Source: Bryobacterales bacterium (GTDB lineage Bacteria > Acidobacteriota > Terriglobia > Bryobacterales > Bryobacteraceae). From it: 20,880 bases of DNA. Under the pieces are notes generated by a model. It was not told where the DNA came from and did not search any database. It was given only the letters and a program-made list of their open reading frames with translations. A program made the position numbers and the translations under genes. This document shows positions 16,245 to 20,880 of this stretch, one piece after another. Position 1 is the stretch's first letter, and every line of letters begins with the position of its first letter. Location of the stretch: assembly GCA_003142355.1 (NCBI GenBank), contig PLMF01000213.1:1-20880 (forward strand), given 5' to 3'.

Positions 16245-17958
16245 ACTCGAGACGGCACAAGCTGCCATCAATCAGCTCTTCGATGCACTCACTATCACGC
16301 GCGTCATCTCCGTCGATGACCTCTACGCTGAGGAACATACGCTGGAGGACCTCATCGGCCTCCTCACCGCCGCACCAGCCGCTGCCGCAAGCATTCCCGA
16401 ACTGGCGGACCTCGACCTCACCGTCGACGAGGACATCTGGCACGACCGGCTCAAAACCACGTGGGACACCATCGGCACCGACAAACACCTCGCCATCGTT
16501 CAGAGAGTGCGCGTCGCCGCGGGAGATGACCAGGAACTCGACAAGACAGTCGGGGGCGTGCTCGCACACCTCTTCACGAAGTACGACTTCCGACCACTCA
16601 CCCTCACGCAATGGCAAGCAGAAAAGGCGACCCTCCTGGACGCGACGACCATGCCCAAGACCGTCGTCCTTTTTGACCAGAGCTTTACCAAAGAAGGCGG
16701 GACAGAGACCGCCGGCCTCGGCCTCATCCAGGACGCATACGCTCGCTGCCAACACCAAGGCCTGTTGTGTGGACTGCTCAGCCAGAACTATACCGTCGCC
16801 CAGGAATTCGATGGCTGGCAACAACTCGCGAAGGACCATAACCTCGAAGCCGACCGCTTCGTGCTCATCGCTAAAGAACGAATCCACGGACAACTCGCCG
16901 GTTTCGCCACCCAAATCAAGCTCACGGTCCTCAACCACCAGTGCAACGACCTCAAGCAAGAAGCGGTCAAGGTTTTAGCGAGCGCACACCAACAGGCAAG
17001 CACGGAGTTGTGCGCCATGAACATCTACGACTTCGAACACATCGTGTTCCGGTCTTCCTACCGCGAAGGCGTCTGGGAACCAGACACGCTCTTTCGCGTT
17101 TTCGGCCTGTACCATCGAGCAGCAACACGAAGCATCGCGCGACAGAACGCGACCCTCGCAGAGCAAGCAGCCGCCATCAGAAAAGTCAGTAACCTGCCCA
17201 TCGCCAGGGCCGCAACCCTCCCCCATGGCAGCTGGAAGATTCAGCGACTCGAACTCTACGACGACCACGAACACCTCAACAACCACTATCTCCCAACCGA
17301 GCTCGGCGACATCTACCAAAAAACGACTGGGGACAAGCGGTACATCCTCCTCGCGCAGCCCTGCGACCTCATGGTCCGCAACGAGAAAGAACCTGGACGA
17401 CGCGCCAGTACGTATGAGGCGACAATTGCTGAGATTGTCGACGAACCACCCAACGACCTATCGGCCAGCGCCGAACTCAAGTACTTCGATCCAGGGACCG
17501 GCCGCAGCGCCTACGTACACTTCGGCAGAATCCACACGGTCAAGCTTTGCGTGCTCGACCTTTGCGCGTTTCGGATCGACGGTAACGCCACCCTAATGAC
17601 AACGGACCAGTGCCCGGACGGCGTTATCCCATCGTGGCAACGCTACTATGGCGCCCTCCAGCACGACGCGACCAAACTCCTTAAGCGTTACCAAGACTTC
17701 AAGAAGACCGACAACAAGGACAAGGCACTCATCGCGGTCCTCACGAGGGCGAGCCACAAAGGCATTATCACCGCAGACCTCCATCCGCAAGAGTCACGCG
17801 TCGAGTATCACATCAGACGCATCCGCCGATTATTGCAGCCACGAGCCGGCGAAGTGCTCACGCGGTATGCAGCGTACACGTCGCGCTACGCGTTCGAGCA
17901 CGACTTCGGCGACCTACCACCAAACCCCACAGGCACAACACCAGAACCTGCGTCGTAG
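16231..17958 (+). CDS. receiver-like partner protein of the double-GHKL kinase
   Basis: This 575-residue protein starts at GTG 16231 (CAGGAG upstream), inside the end of the kinase gene. Residues 20-220 hide a receiver-like plan with an insertion. Strand 1 is RVISVDD (D29-D30), strand 3 is VVLFDQ (D149 as phosphoacceptor, then AGLGLI), strand 4 is LLCGLLSQN (S184) and strand 5 is RFVLIAKE (K215). These are the expected positions of a response-regulator active site. Residues about 225-345 are helical, and 354-384 include LPTELGDIY and YILLAQPCDLMVR, a conserved-looking module that I cannot name. The C-terminus is helical and basic (IRRIRRLL). It may switch the methyltransferase or another effector on phosphorylation. 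It is not a classical regulator with an HTH. Confidence 0.88.
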   Translation: MTLNELETAQAAINQLFDALTITRVISVDDLYAEEHTLEDLIGLLTAAPAAAASIPELADLDLTVDEDIWHDRLKTTWDTIGTDKHLAIVQRVRVAAGDDQELDKTVGGVLAHLFTKYDFRPLTLTQWQAEKATLLDATTMPKTVVLFDQSFTKEGGTETAGLGLIQDAYARCQHQGLLCGLLSQNYTVAQEFDGWQQLAKDHNLEADRFVLIAKERIHGQLAGFATQIKLTVLNHQCNDLKQEAVKVLASAHQQASTELCAMNIYDFEHIVFRSSYREGVWEPDTLFRVFGLYHRAATRSIARQNATLAEQAAAIRKVSNLPIARAATLPHGSWKIQRLELYDDHEHLNNHYLPTELGDIYQKTTGDKRYILLAQPCDLMVRNEKEPGRRASTYEATIAEIVDEPPNDLSASAELKYFDPGTGRSAYVHFGRIHTVKLCVLDLCAFRIDGNATLMTTDQCPDGVIPSWQRYYGALQHDATKLLKRYQDFKKTDNKDKALIAVLTRASHKGIITADLHPQESRVEYHIRRIRRLLQPRAGEVLTRYAAYTSRYAFEHDFGDLPPNPTGTTPEPAS

Positions 17959-17977
17959 AAGCGTTCTGGCGTTTCTT
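17941..17977 (+). terminator. hairpin terminator of the methyltransferase-kinase-receiver operon
   Basis: CCAGAAC (17941-17947) pairs with GTTCTGG (17963-17969) over a 15-base loop, followed by CGTTTCTT. The stem overlaps the stop codon of the last gene. The short T-rich tail makes a Rho-independent terminator plausible. Confidence 0.45.
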
Positions 17978-18324
17978 ACATTGCGGACCGTAATTCCTCG
18001 TCCGTTCCGTCTCTCCTTCGCGTTCTTGTGTTCTTGTGGTCCGGTCGTTTCGGTTCTTGCACGATGCGCGCCAAGAGCTTTTCTGCCGTCTCGTACGACC
18101 GCCCCTCTCGCCGTGCAAGCTCGGCTTTGGTCGGCACGAGCTCGCCGCGGAACGCCTTCGTTCGCCAACACCGACTGAGTGAGCTTGTCCACCTGCCCGT
18201 TTGCTCTTTCGTAGCGTGCTTCCAGATGGAACCGGTCGCTTGGCGACGAACGTTCTGTTCGACTTGTACCGTTGTACGAAGTGCCGCCGGGAATACTGGG
18301 TCGACCGGTCGACCACCCGATCAC
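17976..18324 (-). pseudogene. possible frameshifted small gene remnant
   Basis: The interval between the two convergent loci has no intact gene, but two minus-strand frames join into plausible protein. From GTG 18324 one frame reads to RFHLEARYERANGQVDKL, helical in look. Near 18160 sense passes to the +1 frame with RGELVPTKAELARREGRSYE and TAEKLLARIVQ, ending at 17976. The second piece looks like a helix-turn-helix. A stand-alone version could start with GTG at 18137 (53 residues). It is not recognised and may be chance coding character in GC-rich DNA. Confidence 0.25.
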
Positions 18325-18348
18325 AAGTGCTGCCCCGGCGGAAAAGGC

Positions 18349-18384
18349 CTCCAGGGCAGCCGCTCGGTGCGGCCCGCCCTGGAG
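18349..18384 (-). terminator. strong two-part hairpin terminator of the polymerase-like gene
   Basis: An outer 9-bp stem, CTCCAGGGC (18349-18357) with GCCCTGGAG (18376-18384), encloses an inner 5-bp stem GCCGC/GCGGC. On the minus strand it begins six bases after the stop codon of the gene ending at 18391 and is followed by GCCTTTTCC. This is a credible Rho-independent terminator. Confidence 0.6.
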
Positions 18385-18390
18385 TAGTCA

Positions 18391-20880
18391 TCAATTGGCG
18401 CTCTTCAGCACTGGAATGCCGGGACGCTGTTGCGTGTTCGGAAGTTCGAGCCTTCCGTTACGAACCTGCGCTTGGCCCGGCTGAACAGGAAATGGCCGAA
18501 CATGGTACGTCCGTCCATTGTCGGTGACCAACCGTCCGTCCCCCGTCACCTGCAGGAGTAGGGTTTGGCGGCGCACAAGCGATCCGGCGCCATCGGAGAC
18601 TTCATCGACCAGGTACACGCTGCCGGCCTCGTCGATGCTCACCTCACCGTCGACCAAACTGGGAAGCGCGACGGTGATGGGTCTGCCACCCGTACGCTCC
18701 ACGATCATGTCGACGAGGTACTGCGGGAAGGTGTAGAACGCAATGCTTCCCGTGTTCAAACGGCGATTCTCGCGCTGGTCCCAACGGCGGCTCTTGCAGG
18801 CGATGTCCCACAGAGCCGTGAGCCAGTCCAGCGCGCGGTCCTCCTTTCGTTCCGCCCACTTTCGGACGATGTTGATCAGGTTGCGCAAGTCCTGCCGGGA
18901 ACGCTCCTCATAGAAGTGAAGGGCAGCCTGGGCCTGATTGCGCTTGCGGACCAACGCCCGTCGCTCATTGGCAGCCTCCTTCGAAGCGCTGGCCTTCGAG
19001 ATCGGGAAGGCGTCGAGCTTCGACTGAGCTTCTGCCACGGCGTTTTCGTAGGCGTGGCGTTTCTCGGCGAGCAGGCCAATGTTGACGGCGTACACCGTGG
19101 AAATCATGCCCGCCTCCTTCAGCATGTCGCGGTCGTAGGTGCCTCCGCAGATGGCGCCGCGGAAGTCCTCGAGCGGTCGCACGTCCACGAAGAATTCGTA
19201 CAATTCCTTCCGAACGTGGTTGTAGAGTGCGCCGATCCTGTCCGTCGGGGCACTCGGAATCTGCAACGGGAGATCGGAAACCCGCCTGATGCGCTTGAGC
19301 TTGAGCCATGGAGCGGTGCCAACTTCCTGGCGGATCTTGCCAATTTCCTCCGGATTCGGCTCGACTCCCCATTTCAGTTGGTCGAGCGCCTTTTGCAGTT
19401 CGATCGCGCAACGGTTGGCGAGATCGGGCCGGCCTGCCGCCAGGCACGACGTCTTGAGGTCGGTGATCGCGCCGATCGCATTGCCCTTGGCCGAGTAAGC
19501 GACCTGCGGCAGGTTCCACCACGGGGATTCTTTCTTGCTTTGCTTGTTTTTTGTGTTTTCCTCGGCCGGCGTGTGCCTGAACCGATCCTCTACGAACAAC
19601 GGAAACCGCGTCGCTTCGACAACGCAGATCCAGTCGAAGTCGTAGTCGCCGCCGTTCTTCTTGGCTGTCTCCGAGTGCAGCGTGAGCGTCCCATCCAGGC
19701 GCAGTTGCTGGTCGACGATCCCGGCAACAGCCGCCGAGTCCATCGTGCACTTCTGCCTGTCGAGGTGCCGCATCAGCAACTCCAGCGTGGTGGAAGCACC
19801 CAAAGCTTTCACCGGCAGCAGATCTCCCTTGGTCCGGATCGGATAGCGAACCACCAGCATTCGCCCGGAGACGAGGCTGGTGATCGCGTGCCATTCCGGA
19901 ATCCAGTCGGAGCCGCTGTAGATTCGCCCGTCGTGCAGTACCAGGTATCCGTCATCGGCCAGGGCAAACGCCGGCAGCGTGAAACCGCCCGCGGTGCACA
20001 GCTTGTACGCCCACCTCGCCAGGGTGCGCTGAAGGTGAGAATTGACGAACGGATGTTTGATCCAGTACCCGGTGCTGTCCGCCTTGAGAACGGCTTCCAC
20101 AACGGTGTGTTCGGATGACGTATGCTCCGGATCGGTCACCGTCTCATCCGCGCGCAACAGTTCCACTTCCTCGGACATCCCCAGGATGCGGAACAGTTCG
20201 GTGAAGTCGTTGCTCGCGATCGCGGTCTTCACTTTCTCGACCGCGGCCATGGCAATCGGCTTGATTTCGGTCTCGATGGAGTTCAGGGGAGCGTGCTCGA
20301 CGAGCGTGTAGCTCGACGAAAACTGGAGTTCCCGTGAAATCTCCCTGATCCCGATCACCACCCGGCCGGTGGAGTATTGCCCGCTCATGCGGCCGGCAGC
20401 GGTTGGGCACCGGCGAACGCATTCGGGTTTCTTGAACTCGGGCTTGCAACTCGACCGTGGGATGACGAAATCGACCGACAACGCATCGGCAACGTCGTCC
20501 TCCATGATCTTGAAACTGCCCTTGGCCTGCGTGTTCTCGAAGGACATCCGGAACTGGTAGAAGCGACGGTCGGCCAGATGAAGACGCTCGAAGTAGGAGC
20601 GCCGGATCCAGCCGCGGCAGTCATTCGTGCCCAGCTCGTGGTCTCTTACAACGACGACGCGGGCGTCCGGGACCTCGATGCACACCTTGCACGGTGAGAC
20701 GAGGATTCCGAAATACGTCATCGCAGCTTCTGGCCAGAATCGGAAGCGCTGCGCGATGGTCTTGGCGTGCGCGACGTCTACGGCGTAGTACTTGCCATTC
20801 TTCGCGGATGCCGAAGCGCCCACGAGACTGTATTCCACGCCGTCGTGCACGATCCGCTTGCCCAGCGAATGCTCGACCAT
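18391..20880 (-). CDS. two-barrel RNA polymerase homologue resembling RNA-dependent RNA polymerases (possibly partial)
   Basis: There are 829 residues to the window edge. ATG lies exactly at 20880, so it may be the start or an internal Met. Residues 84-125 show GTNDCRGWIRRSYFERL, then FYQFRM and QAKGSFKI (K120). In plant and fungal RdRPs the first barrel has DG-x-G-x-IS...A, then AFQ(I/V)R and KGV. Residues about 345-420 show MLVVRYPIRTKGD, like RdRP RNP-x-HPGD. LTLHSETAKKNGGDYDFDW then gives D412, D414 and D416, matching NADFDGD of RNAP beta-prime and DLDGD of RdRPs. A helical, coiled-coil-like region (about 600-700) and a beta-rich tail follow. I infer a metal-dependent RNA synthesis enzyme of the QDE-1/YonO superfamily; template and role are unknown. 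The central Gly of the motif is Phe. It has its own terminator. Confidence 0.82.
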   Translation of the reverse strand: MVEHSLGKRIVHDGVEYSLVGASASAKNGKYYAVDVAHAKTIAQRFRFWPEAAMTYFGILVSPCKVCIEVPDARVVVVRDHELGTNDCRGWIRRSYFERLHLADRRFYQFRMSFENTQAKGSFKIMEDDVADALSVDFVIPRSSCKPEFKKPECVRRCPTAAGRMSGQYSTGRVVIGIREISRELQFSSSYTLVEHAPLNSIETEIKPIAMAAVEKVKTAIASNDFTELFRILGMSEEVELLRADETVTDPEHTSSEHTVVEAVLKADSTGYWIKHPFVNSHLQRTLARWAYKLCTAGGFTLPAFALADDGYLVLHDGRIYSGSDWIPEWHAITSLVSGRMLVVRYPIRTKGDLLPVKALGASTTLELLMRHLDRQKCTMDSAAVAGIVDQQLRLDGTLTLHSETAKKNGGDYDFDWICVVEATRFPLFVEDRFRHTPAEENTKNKQSKKESPWWNLPQVAYSAKGNAIGAITDLKTSCLAAGRPDLANRCAIELQKALDQLKWGVEPNPEEIGKIRQEVGTAPWLKLKRIRRVSDLPLQIPSAPTDRIGALYNHVRKELYEFFVDVRPLEDFRGAICGGTYDRDMLKEAGMISTVYAVNIGLLAEKRHAYENAVAEAQSKLDAFPISKASASKEAANERRALVRKRNQAQAALHFYEERSRQDLRNLINIVRKWAERKEDRALDWLTALWDIACKSRRWDQRENRRLNTGSIAFYTFPQYLVDMIVERTGGRPITVALPSLVDGEVSIDEAGSVYLVDEVSDGAGSLVRRQTLLLQVTGDGRLVTDNGRTYHVRPFPVQPGQAQVRNGRLELPNTQQRPGIPVLKSAN

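Noticed and set aside
18201..18527. Plus-strand frame with LYRCTKCRREYWV, looking like half a zinc finger
   Set aside because: Only one CxxC occurs, there is no second pair, and it runs through the terminator and the end of the polymerase-like gene. Probably chance.
18565..20118. 517-codon open frame on the plus strand
   Set aside because: It is antisense to the polymerase-like gene, whose catalytic motifs and terminator are clear. Its product is Arg/Asp/Val-rich with no domain, as expected for an opposite-strand frame in GC-rich DNA.
1..20880. CRISPR array, tRNA, rRNA or insertion-sequence ends
   Set aside because: I scanned for regularly spaced repeats, tRNA-like cloverleaf arms and transposase motifs and saw none; a computed scan could still find weak ones.

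Overview
The window looks like an accessory stretch of an Acidobacteriota genome, probably of the Solibacter/Bryobacter group. The best clue is the secreted protein at 1178-2965. Its N-terminal half matches the Solibacter-type TIGR03437 beta-sandwich family (PGxLVSIYGTxL, then GQINFKVP) that is greatly expanded in those bacteria. No rRNA, tRNA or CRISPR array was seen.

Left part (1-3335): the start of a Rad52-like annealing protein that runs off the left edge, a divergent small basic H1-like protein carrying two copies of an internal motif, the secreted TIGR03437/HEAT-like protein, and a 370-nt gap with short degenerate tandem repeats. Centre-left (3336-8925): a compact minus-strand operon, read right to left, that looks like part of a conjugation locus. 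It runs VirB9/TrbG-like protein, two small membrane proteins, a VirD4/TraD-type coupling ATPase, a membrane coiled-coil protein, an unknown Cys-containing protein and a replication-relaxation-type protein. No relaxase or VirB4 ATPase is present, so it is either a partial element or continues elsewhere.

Centre (8926-11095): a patchwork of short accessory genes. It holds a truncated TIR-domain fragment, a small conserved protein, a PD-(D/E)xK nuclease-like protein with a membrane segment and an acidic tail, and a frameshifted protein with a Cys-His-Asp triad.

Right-centre (11096-17958): an AlbA_2 (Schlafen-type) DNA-binding gene faces a tight three-gene plus-strand operon. The operon encodes an amino-DNA methyltransferase, a protein with two GHKL ATPase modules (an MORC/Hsp90-like one at the N-terminus and a histidine-kinase-like one at the C-terminus), and a protein with a cryptic receiver-like domain. 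My reading is that this is a DNA-modification system controlled by phosphorelay, hence a candidate defence system.

Right edge (18391-20880, minus): a large protein in which I recognise both catalytic barrels of the two-barrel RNA polymerase superfamily. The key motif is GGDYDFDW, and the flanking motifs resemble eukaryotic RNA-dependent RNA polymerases more than cellular RNA polymerase. It ends in a strong hairpin terminator. Together with the methyltransferase/kinase/receiver operon this is the most unusual content of the window.
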